From contig CM046874.1 of assembly GCA_025667525.1 (NCBI GenBank), positions 284,132,880-284,196,879 on the forward strand: DNA of 64,000 nucleotides. The letters are read 5' to 3'. Source of the DNA: Glebionis coronaria. Lineage: Eukaryota > Streptophyta > Magnoliopsida > Asterales > Asteraceae. Shown one piece after another: positions 48,181 to 58,693 of this stretch (position 1 is its first letter; every line of letters begins with the position of its first letter). Made by a program: the position numbers and the translations under genes. Under the pieces are notes generated by a model. That model made no database searches. It saw only the letters and a list, made by a program, of their open reading frames with translations, and was not told the origin of the DNA.

Positions 48181-48783
48181 CTTAGAAGATGTTGTTTAGG
48201 AATAAAAAAATGTTATTCATCGATAAAAGAAGTTAAACTTTAATAATCTTTTGTGATAAAAGCATATTTTAAGTTTTAATTTTGAGAAAAAAGTAGTGTA
48301 TTAACTGTAGGAAACAACAAGAATTAAGAAATCTTTTATTTAGTAAAGCAAAATGTCAAGTATGATATCTGAAATTAAATTATACCTAATTTAGTAAGAT
48401 TTATTTGAATTATATTTATTAAAATTTATAAAAAAAAAGGTTAACTATTACCTAAAGGTTAACTATTACCTAAATTAGTAAAAATTTATACAACTTGGTT
48501 TTTGAAAAATTTGTATAACAAATTGGGTACAAAAATATATGTGTAAAAAACATAAAGAAATCAAATGTAAAGAAAACGGGGTTATGTACAAAACTACATG
48601 GATAAAATTAAGTATTGTTTAGTTGTGGAAAAATTTTCATATTTTTTTGTTTTAAATTTTTAGAGAATGGAATCATTCCCTTCCTTAGAAAAGAGTTGAA
48701 AATTTTGAAAACTTGTTTAGATGGTTTTTTTTTTAAAAAGTATGTTTAGGTGGAAGAGGAAAAAAAGTGTAAAATAGAGTTTT
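48181..48783. other. Intergenic A/T-rich sequence
   Basis: No ORF. A short direct repeat ggttaactattacctaaa occurs twice at 48441-48475. Nothing else recognised. Confidence 0.5.
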
Positions 48784-51700
48784 TGTTATAAATAATTATA
48801 TTATGGATGTCCAATAAAGACACATGGCCCATTAGTTGGGTTTCACCTTAATATTATCTTATATATATATATATATACATTCTATTCTTCTGTCTTTAAT
48901 GAATCATTGGAATAATTCTTATCTCTCTATCTTGTTTGTTCTTATTCTTACTTTGATTCACAACACGTTTTCAGCACGATCTAAATTTACTTTTCTAAAT
49001 ATCTCCGGTTCCGTATCTTAAATTTCTTCGTTCTACCGCTACGATTGAGTAAGGTAAATCTCGAACTCTACTGATCTTTGCAAATTCATTTAATACTGTT
49101 TAGAAGCTACTTAGCACTATAGTTTGCTATGCAGTAAATATAAACTATTGATTCTACTAAGTGTCCTTTTTAGATTCTACATACATGACACATGTATTAA
49201 TTTTATATCTATTAGTAATTATTATCATCTCGATCACATGCGACATTAGTTCAACTTTTTTAAGACCATTAGTAATAGATCATATAGACTAATTGATGAT
49301 GATTGAATACGAATAAGTAAAACTATAGAAGTAACATGAGAGCTTTTATTTATTGAGTAAGGTTCCGTAATAACCTTTTTCTTATCATGTATCAACCTTT
49401 CTCTTATTGATATCTTTGTTTGTTATCGGTTTTTGATCTCTATATTGTAATATAGTTGATTGTTGTAGGCATTGTAACTGTTAATTTACCTATTGTAATT
49501 TGCAATATATGAAAATAGTACTTTGCTTCGTGTGATCCAATAAATAAAAATTAATAATAAAGACTACATGTGTTTTTCGAGTTTTACACGACGAGAACCG
49601 GGCATTGAAAACTTATTTAGTTGGTTTTTTATTCGTAAAATATACTGGTATGATTTTCGTTTCCAAGTGATTATCACTTTTATTCGTGGACATGTCTTTT
49701 GTGTTACTCTTACTTTATTTTTACTTTATTCAATTATAAGAGCATTAATATGCTTTGAACTCTATCTGGAAAATTGATTATATTGTCATAAAACATTATA
49801 AAAAAATAAAAATAATAAAAAAATAAAAATTATGAAGACAACATATGAATGAAATTGCTTAAAGAAAGTAAACAAACATATACCTTTTTAACCATGATAA
49901 TGGTTTTAAAAATATATTCTTTGAGATGATTTCTATCTATAATAAGCATATAGTAATGGGTAACATGTATCTTTATGTATTTAGGTTGTATATTTGAATG
50001 CTACATATGTATATATTATTATGAATTTGGTTATAGATTTCAAATATGCTTGGATACAATAATACCGATTCTCTTTTTCTTTCATACTAGCAGGGTACCC
50101 GTGCGATGCGGCGGCGGGTACCCTGTGACTAAATTTTTTTAGAATGAATGTTATTCGGTTATTCGTGTCTCATAGCAATTATTTATGAATGACAATAGTT
50201 TTCACCTAAAAACATGTCTCAAAAATGTAATTCTGATATAGAGATATTATTACTTGTGGCGTATATGTAATATGTAATATGTGTAACTTTATTTTCGGAA
50301 CCCAATTAAGCGCGAGAATTGACATAACCTCGTTTGAACTTTGAACCTAAAAGTGGCTTGTACATATGATTGCAAGAAGGGAGAAAAATATGATAGAGGA
50401 TATTTGTACGATGTGTTGTTTTACTTGTAAATTGTGGTGATGGTGTGTTTTAATTGTATTATTAATTATGTTTTAATTAATATGATTAAATGATTTGTAT
50501 ATATTAGAGATATAAAGTTGTACATACGCATTAAAATCTTGTATTACTTAAATTTAATTTTCTTGGCAACATTAATATGTTGTACATTATGTTGTATTTG
50601 TTGTACTACTTAATTTTTTTGGGTATTAAATGAAGTGAGAATGTCTAATCTCTTTTATAAGATAGTATGATAAGCCTTCGTAACATTACTAGAATTTGTT
50701 TACAAGGAAAATATAGTAAGTATTAGAGTCTTGAAGAAAATTCACGCCATCACGTGCATTAGCTAATTCGGTAGAAAAATAAGACCACAAAATTGATAGA
50801 TATATATTCGTTATTTGTAACTTATTTACTGTCTAATTTTGTGAATGATATTAAACTGCGGATTATTATTTTCAGTCTAATTAATATAGGTTTGATCTAT
50901 CATTGACTAGCTAGTGGGGATATTACATCTCTATCATTATATATTACAATTGTATTATTTGTTTCTCGAATAAGTTGTTATTTGACTTATTAACGTACCA
51001 TTGACTACAATATATTTATATACTTAATTGAGCTAAATAAGAGATTGCTATATAATTCGAGCTACAAATACATGTTTAATTATATTTAATTCATATATCG
51101 TGGGTGATATGCTTCTTGTAAGGTTATGATATAATAATTAATAAGATAAAAAGATAACGAAAAAAGGATGATAAAGAATACTGGTGATATTAATTTGCCG
51201 CATCTTTTTATTCGTGTATATATTTTGTTTTAGTATTTGATGATGCTGTAAGGTAATATGATCTCTATATTATAGATTATGAGAAAGTGAAAGACGTAAA
51301 GAAGCTAATAAGAAAAACATGAGCTTTTTATATTTTTCGGTTTTATATATAAAATGTGCAATTGAAGCACATATGGTCATAAAAGAAAAGTTTATGAGCC
51401 AAGATTATTTTACTAATTGGCATGACCGGTTGAACCATCCCGGGTCAATGATAATGCGAAAGTTATATAAGAATCATGCATTTCTTCAAAGATCATTTTG
51501 ATTATTTCTGTTGTTCTCAGTGGAAGTTCATTAACTATCACCACTAAATGTAAATAAGGACTCATTCTTTAAAATTTTGAAAAAGATAAAAAGAGCATGT
51601 ATGTAGGCTTATACATGTCTCATGATCATTTTGAGTTATAAAATTGATGCATCGTCAAAATTATCATCAAATACGCAACTTCAAGTTGGCGTGATTAGTG

Positions 51701-52785
51701 GCTCGAAGTGAGCATCATTTTCCAAATTATATTATTGAGAATGGTGATCAAAACTTCTAAGTATTGAGCAATTATTGGATTAAGTGTTGAACTTAAAGGT
51801 ATCTCATGTTCATATGCAAATTGCTTTTTGTAAAACATTTCTAAGAAGGTTTCAGTTGATTGCAAAGCTAATAATTATGAGAACACAAATTTTGTTTATG
51901 GGGTAATTTATATCATATAAATTTGCATCTTGCCAACAATGTATAATGAGTTCTCCCTATAAGAATGGTTTTTGGTCACAAACCATATTTCCTATTTGTG
52001 ATTTTGTAATTGTGCAATATTTGCTAATGGTAAATCCACCACAATGCAAAAAATGGGATGTTGAGAATGATAATTTATTCAGTAGGAGAATAAGCAGCGA
52101 AAAACTTGGAATGAATTATAATAATGAAAAATTGATCCTCACAATAATGAATATGAACATAAAGTTTACGGGACAATTTATATTCCAGATCTAGTAATTG
52201 CCAGACAAGGTTAGTGACCTAAATAGAGTGACTAGATCATATATGCTGCGAGTGCTCCAATTATAATGTGTGTCCCAATAGTTAAATCAATGACTGGTAG
52301 AAGGTCTATGGCACGTCTGCAACGTGATAGACTAATCGATTCCCAATAAAAATCCTCGATTGAAAAGATAAAATGGAGAAAAAAAATTAAGATGGTTGAA
52401 TTGAGGTTATATAGACCCCATAATAGTCTCCTAAAGAGATACTAGACATGAAGGTAATTGAGAAAACCCCGGGTACATGAAATACTATGATATCTCAAGA
52501 AATGATAAAATTCAATGTCTAGTAAAATGTGAAATCGACGTCGATGGATATATATATGATAATGTGCATGATAATGATAATAAATAATATAGCGCTAAAG
52601 TGAATGTGAGGATCATGGATATATGAACATCCAAAATATTAGTGACGCAATGATATAATGAATAATTTAAGTCTCTTGTGATGAGACATATGGTTGAAGC
52701 TTACAATCCATTTATAAAACTTATTGGATATGTATTAGTCTTTATGAGAAAGCGAAATTAATATATGCATAAGTTGCAAATGATG
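48784..52785 (+). mobile_element. copia-B: decayed relative of copia-A, 3' end cut by gypsy-2
   Basis: LTR-like start near 48784 (TGTTATAAATAATT) ending ACAACA at 48965, then cgttttcagcacga as in copia-A. The internal region aligns with copia-A in its 3' part (51310-52780 against 35770-37500): WHDRLNHPGSMIMRKL at 51412, and the stretch to 52194. It lacks the 516-bp insert and the triplicated repeat of copia-A. The element ends abruptly at 52785 where the gypsy-2 LTR begins, so its 3' LTR is outside or lost. The exact 5' LTR start is uncertain. Confidence 0.7.
51319..52194 (+). pseudogene. copia-B pol remnants
   Basis: 51319-51501 encodes the GAG-pre-integrase piece WHDRLNHPGSMIMRKLYKNH. 51946-52194 encodes a frame including PPQCKKWDVEND, matching AQRTKWDVEND of copia-A. 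Connecting sequence is frameshifted. No RT motif survives. Confidence 0.7.
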
Positions 52786-55700
52786 TGATGAGACTGCAAT
52801 TATACATAGTCTCATCGTCCAAATCGGGCTTAAAACGCTTAAAATATCATTAAAATACCCAAAAATATGCTTGTGTTTGTTCATTGTGTATTTTAGGTGC
52901 GGATATCGTGATATCAACAAAAGATCACCGGACCCGAACGATGAATTTCCAAAGAAGTCCTTGAAGTTTGAAGATTTGGCAAGATTGGTCCCTCATCTTT
53001 TGAAGACTTGTCATATTATACCCTTGTAAATCTCCCATATTACATTGGGGTCCCTAATATTTCAAGAAATATCATTTATAGCCCTTGAAGAATGCCTTGA
53101 TTACACAATTAGTCCCTAAATCTAAAGTTTATAAGATAGGAAGGACTAATTTGTCATTTGATGAAAGATGATAACAAAGGAAGTGAAAAGAAATGCTAGA
53201 ATACTTGTTATGCATATATTTGGAAACATGGAGGGGCTGTTTTGACAAAAACTAAACCCAAACCCTATTTTTAACCCAACTCTACCCACTCACACCTGGT
53301 TATTACATAATTCCATTTGAATTATATTTATTAATCGCGTTATTTTTCCCTTAACACCACCCATTCCCCTAAAACAAATCAACTTCATCACTCTACCCTC
53401 ACATAAACCCTAGAATCATTAACAACTTAATCCTAAAAATCACACCTCCCAAATCTCCACCTACTTAATTCCTCACATAACTAACAAAACCCACCTCCAT
53501 ATACATATCCACGTGGCTTTGGTCCCCTACCCCAGCATCCCCTGCCCCACGAGACACACTAATCAAACGGCTCCTAACACTTTCTTGCTCCCAAAGGTAT
53601 CAAAGAGTGGCCAAGATTTATCTTCATAGCTGGAATATCAACATCATCCCAGAGATCACATGTCAAGGTTATTGACCAAGATTCGAGTCAAAGAAGACCA
53701 AGGGCAGTTTTGGTTTATCATTCATTAGGGTTTTAGCATTTTTTATTTTCGAGAAATTTCTTTGTGACCCTATATAAAGGGCTGTAGGAGTAGCATAAGT
53801 TCTTGTTCCAGCTCATTGTAATATTTTTTTAATTAATGAATAGCTACAAGTATTTCTTTTAATCAATATTGCATGAGTTGTGTTCCACCTTTTATTGTTT
53901 TCGTTGGAGTAAACTTTCAAATTTCTGCAAGTTTAGTATAACTTCTTTCAAGGATTTAATTTTTGGTTCCAAAAATTCGGTAAAAAGGTATTTTATTAGC
54001 AAAAGCTTGTTTATATTGATTATAAGCACAAGACTTGACACGTCTTGTGTTGGTGAAGTATATAAGCAGCTCTATGTCTCTCGTTATTTGGTTGATTCTT
54101 TTTGTATAACATCTCTTTCCAAGGATTTTAAGAAATTGTTTATTTTTTTAATTTTTTTTAACTTCACTGTTCAAAAAGTCCTCGATAAGCTTACTGACAA
54201 TAAGCTTCTCTAGGATCTTTTGAGCTTGCTTGTTCCATGTTATGTTGTTTTGTGCAGGTAAACCACAAAGACAACCCATCATTCATTCCTTCCTTTTGTT
54301 CATGTCACTTCTTTTGGGTCGGTTGTAGACCTATCAGCAGAGGAGGTCTCAAGATATATCCAACGATCTCTTTTGGTCCATCAAACTAGACTAAACTGGT
54401 GGCATCCATCATTCTAAGGTGTGAACCCCCTTTTTCCTTTTTTTTGAAACCTTAAGTGAAATTCGTTATTTATTCCTGTAGACTGCTTTTGTGTGGATTT
54501 TTGTTTTGATTTATAATATTTGTGAGTTATATGAATATTTGGATGATTTACAACGTTTTTCATGATAGTTGGTTAAGTTGTATTTGCTAAGTGTTTGATT
54601 TCAGCATTTAGAGGGGTGTTTGGATTTGCCTATTAAGAAGAATAGGTGACAATTTTGTTTCTCTAAATGGTGATGAACACTAAGCTATAGGTGTAGAAAG
54701 TTATTCCTTGTAGTTTATTTTATTGTTTGTAGTATAAAATTTGAAAGATAGCACAATTTTCGGTAAAAAGGGCATTCTGCCAACAGTAAGGTTGTAGAAA
54801 TTCTTGTTTTAAGTTGTGTTGCATCACATCTATTTTATATATAGAATTAGTGGCAGTTTAGGACTGAATTTTGTTGGTTTGAGGTTTCTTGTATTTAAGT
54901 TGAGATTGATGGCCTTAGAAACTCACTCATTTGCAACTTAGATCATCAAACAAGCAAACCACTTCACTTTCTGGCCAAATCAGTAGGTTTAGGGCACCTT
55001 TGGTGAGTTTTGGACCTTGATTCTTGAGGAGCATCTAGTCTAGGGTTAGAGTGCGTTGTGTATTAGCTGAACTTGTTGTTCGGGTAGCATTTGGGTAGCT
55101 ATAAGCCAACCAATAGCTCACTAATTAAGCTAGAAGCATCAGACCACCACTTTTCTGCCTTTTGCTGTGATTTTGTTGATTTAAGTGGTATTTGGTGCTT
55201 GATTTTGTGTTATTGTTTGTGTTTCTTGTATTTGTTTGACTCCCTACAACCCACTGGTTGTAGGGATGCCGTTTGTGCCAAAACAAATCGACAAATAAAC
55301 TCGAAACAACCAAAACGAGCTGAAAAACCATACAATAACAATTCTATTTGTTGTCCGAGAACGCTGCATTTTTTTTGTTTTTCTTAGTGTTGTCCGATAT
55401 CGGACAACACTGATATTGGACAAGAAAGTTGTCTGGTGGGATGTTGGACAACACAGAAGTACTCCACATTGGAGTACTTTGGGGTACTTTCGTTTTTAGC
55501 CATTTTTTTAGTTTTTTTTTTAACTTTTTTATTTTTCCCTTGTTAACTTAGTTAAAATATAATTGTTAGAAAAATAAAATTTATTTTTAGCATTATTTTA
55601 TTAATTTTTATGATTATTTTAGTTTAAAAAGTGTTTTTAGCCTTTTAAAAATAGAAAAATAGTTTTTAAAATTTAGGAAAAATACTTTTTAGTGCTTAAA

Positions 55701-56174
55701 TAATATAAGTGAGATATTTGTTTGATAAAATAATATTTTGGGCTTTTGTTTAATTATATTTAATTTTAGGGCTTTAATTAGCATTTAAAAATGAATATTT
55801 AATTAATAAAAGGTTTTAAAATTTATTTATTAAACTTTTATTCTTATTTATATTATTTTAAACTTAGATTTAATTTTTAAATTGTTTTTAGCTTAAAAAA
55901 TTAATTTCATCGCGTTTTACGTAATTACGTTATCGTTTTACATCATTCGTCGTAGTTTAATCGTAGTGTAGCTCGTCTTTAAATTTTCTCTCTCTAAACC
56001 AAAAAGGACACTAATCTAAACTCTTGATTTTGTATAATTGGCAACACAACACATGTACCTCCTTCGAGAACGAACTCGCATTTATTCGGTTTTACGGTTT
56101 TTAATTAAATCGTAACACTTAATACTTGCCACATATACGTTTTTCCTAAAACGTGTACGATTTTACTACATCAA
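52786..56174 (+). mobile_element. gypsy-2 5' LTR
   Basis: 3.39 kb, TGATGAGAC to CTACATCA. Terminal hairpin of 9 bp (52787-52816). TATA box at 53770. A large palindrome at 55386. Compared with the 3' LTR it lacks 47 bases after 52928 (end points share AC). The ORF 53869-54213 contains a stop in the 3' LTR and is not a gene. Confidence 0.9.
53770..53780 (+). promoter_or_regulatory. TATA box of gypsy-2 LTR
   Basis: CTATATAAAGG, 0.98 kb into the LTR, unchanged in the 3' LTR near 63746. Leaves about 2.4 kb of LTR as transcribed R/U5. Confidence 0.75.
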
Positions 56175-56180
56175 ATTTTT

Positions 56181-56198
56181 GGCGCCGCTGCCGGGGAG
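56181..56198 (+). other. Primer-binding site of gypsy-2
   Basis: TGGCGCCGCTGCCGGGGA, complementary to the 3' end of plant tRNA-Asp with about two mismatches; the known Athila-type primer. Confidence 0.88.
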
Positions 56199-57020
56199 GT
56201 GTTTATAGTGCCATTATTATTATTGTGTTTGTGTGAGTAGTGCGTTTTTGCTTTTCAATTTTTGGAAAGCGTAAATATCGTACATACTCATTTTTGTTAT
56301 TTTTCTTTATTATATTATAATATCCAAATAAATCGTGTTTAATTTTTCTAAATTAAACACACAACAATCATTTTACTATATTGTAGATATCCCATTATCG
56401 TTTTCGTTTTACTTGTGAATATATTACTATATTGTATTTACGTAGAACAATAAATATACAAGTACTCCAAAAGCGTGAAAACGCAACCTTAATTGGGATT
56501 TCATCACTCGATTATTGTATTCGAATCTAAAGCAAAAGTTTAAAGGCAAAATAGATAAATACTTTCGTGAGGCTTAATTTTGATTAACACAAACTATAAG
56601 GTGGGTATAAGGCGGTTTTATTTCCCGACCTAAAGGAAAAAGGCTCTTAAGTGCTTATCGCCGCCTCGTTTCCTCCGCTTGCTTGTGCGTGTTTTGAGAA
56701 AGAGGGCTAATCGAGGGTTTGCCGCCCAAGTATTACCTACGTATCATATATATTTGCTTGTTTTCAAGATTAAACCCTCTTGAACGTTTTGGTGTTCCAC
56801 CAACGTTCTAAAGTCATCGAAGGCGTTCACTCCATGTGATCGTTTTCATTATTTGAGGCTCATTTAATCGAAAAATCGATTCGAGGATAGATTTGTAGAT
56901 TTGAGTCTACGCAATACACCAAAAATCCAAAAAATTAAAAAACATTCAAAAACCAAAAAATGGAAAATCGAAAAACCACAAAAAGAATCTTCTTTGCTAC
57001 CCCCATTCTACGCTTAGTGC
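56199..57020 (+). other. gypsy-2 leader
   Basis: About 820 bases without an ORF. The part near 56600-56720 (gtataaggcg...cgcctcgtttcc...tgcttgtgcgt) is clearly shared with the gypsy-1 leader at 22078-22170, while surrounding sequence is not. Confidence 0.6.
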
Positions 57021-58693
57021 ATGCGCACTCGATCGAAGGATTATTCTAATTCTAGCGACGCTTCGAATCGACGTAATCGTAATCGAAGGAATCAACGACG
57101 TTGACGAGATTTAGAAACCGACGTTCCTAATATCGTTGTTGAAGAAACCTTAGACGAGATGGCCGACAAACGTTCGATGATGGAATTGCTCCAAGCGCCC
57201 ACCGAGGGTCATGGAGACGCGATAGTAATTCCCACTATCGAAGCGGAGAATTTTGAGATTAAGAGCGGAATGCTTTTGTTGATTCAAGCTACGAAGTTTC
57301 GAGGTCGTGTAGCCGATAATCCTCATGGCCATATTCTGAATTTTGATCGTCTTTTAGCCACGAGCAAGTTTAAGAACGTCGACACCGATGTCGTGAAGCT
57401 TATGCTTTTTCCTTACTCGCTTGATGGTGCCGCCAAGGATTGGTACGAGAAAGAGCCACCTAATTCCATAATTACGTGGAAGGATATCGTTTCCAAATTC
57501 GTTAATCATTTTTTCCGACCGTCTAAGACGACGTTTTTAAAAAACGAAATTACGAGATTTGAGCAAAAACCGAATGAATCTTTTAGAGACGTGTGGGATC
57601 GTTTTAAGGAATTGCTTAGGCAATGTCCTCACCATGGATTTTCCGAGTTGCACCAATCGATACATTTTACAACCGTCTTAGTTTTCAAGAAAAAGATTCG
57701 TTGAATTCCGCCGCCGGTGGCAACTTTTTGTGTAAGACTCCGAAAGATGCATTAATGATTATCGAGAATCGATCCAAGGTTTACCAACTCCGCAATGCGC
57801 CGAGTGTTGCCAATGTCGCCAATGTTAGTAGTTCTAATCGCGACATTGAGAGGGTTGATGCGAAAGTCGACAAGCTAACGAATGTGTTTACGTCTTTTCT
57901 CGTCGAAATGCAAAAGAAAGACGCTCCTGCTACGGTGAAAGCGGTTGAGACTTCGTGTACGTTTTGTGGTGGACCTCATAATTATTACGAGTGTGCGGCT
58001 ACGGATGGCCAAACGTCGAATGTGAGTGCGTTAAACAACAATTTTTCTAATCAAAATCAAAATAACGCCGGTACATCGCAACAAGACAATTATAATCAAA
58101 ATCATAACAATTTTCAAGGAAATAATCAACAAGGGAATTTTCAAAACCAAGGTTATAATCAAGGTCGGATTTTGAATTGGCAAAATCGAGACAATAATCA
58201 AAACTCGAATTTTTCAAACAACAACAATCAAGGAAACAATTTTTCAAGTGGGAATCAAAACAATTTTCAAAGAAGTAATCAAAATCAAGGGAACTTTAAT
58301 TCAAATCAAAATAGTTCGTCAAACGATTTTCAAAATTACATGAAAACGAATGAGGCTAATATGAGACGATTAGAGGGAGAAATTGGTACTTTGATAAACG
58401 ATTTTTCTAATACTTTGAAAATACAAAACAAGAAGATTGAGTAAAGACAAATTGACATAAAAAAGATGTCTTCGGCTATTATGAACAAAGCCTCGGGTGC
58501 TTCATCGAGTTCGTTACCTAGTGACACCGTTGCAAATCCGAAGGAACAATGTAAATCCGCCTCGTCTCGTGAGAAAAGTCGTGTGATTACCCCTAACCTT
58601 GATGGATTTCGAGTTGTTCCTTCTTCTCAACCCTCGACTTCTAAGACGTCTTATTGTTCTAAAGTCGATGGGGTGAATGCTGCGACCAAGTAA
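57021..58693 (+). pseudogene. gypsy-2 gag
   Basis: Begins MRTRSKDY with an Arg-rich block (RRNRNRRNQRR) and an in-frame TGA at 57102, then MADKRSMMELLQ at 57159. The core has ATKFRGRVADNPHGH, FPYSLDGAAKDWYEKEPP, FFRPSKTTFLKNEI and HGFSELHQ. A one-base frameshift near 57656 moves on to DTFYNRLSFQEKDSLNSAAGG. The zinc knuckle CTFCGGPHNYYEC has C-x2-C-x3-H-x4-C spacing, as in gypsy-1. An Asn/Gln-rich tail of about 100 residues (58035-58320) follows, then a short coiled-coil-like stretch, a stop at 58442 and another at 58691. Gag packages the element RNA. Confidence 0.92.

Noticed and set aside
53869..54213. 114-residue ORF in the gypsy-2 5' LTR as a possible accessory protein.
   Set aside because: The same region in the 3' LTR has an in-frame stop close to the start, and there is no recognisable motif.
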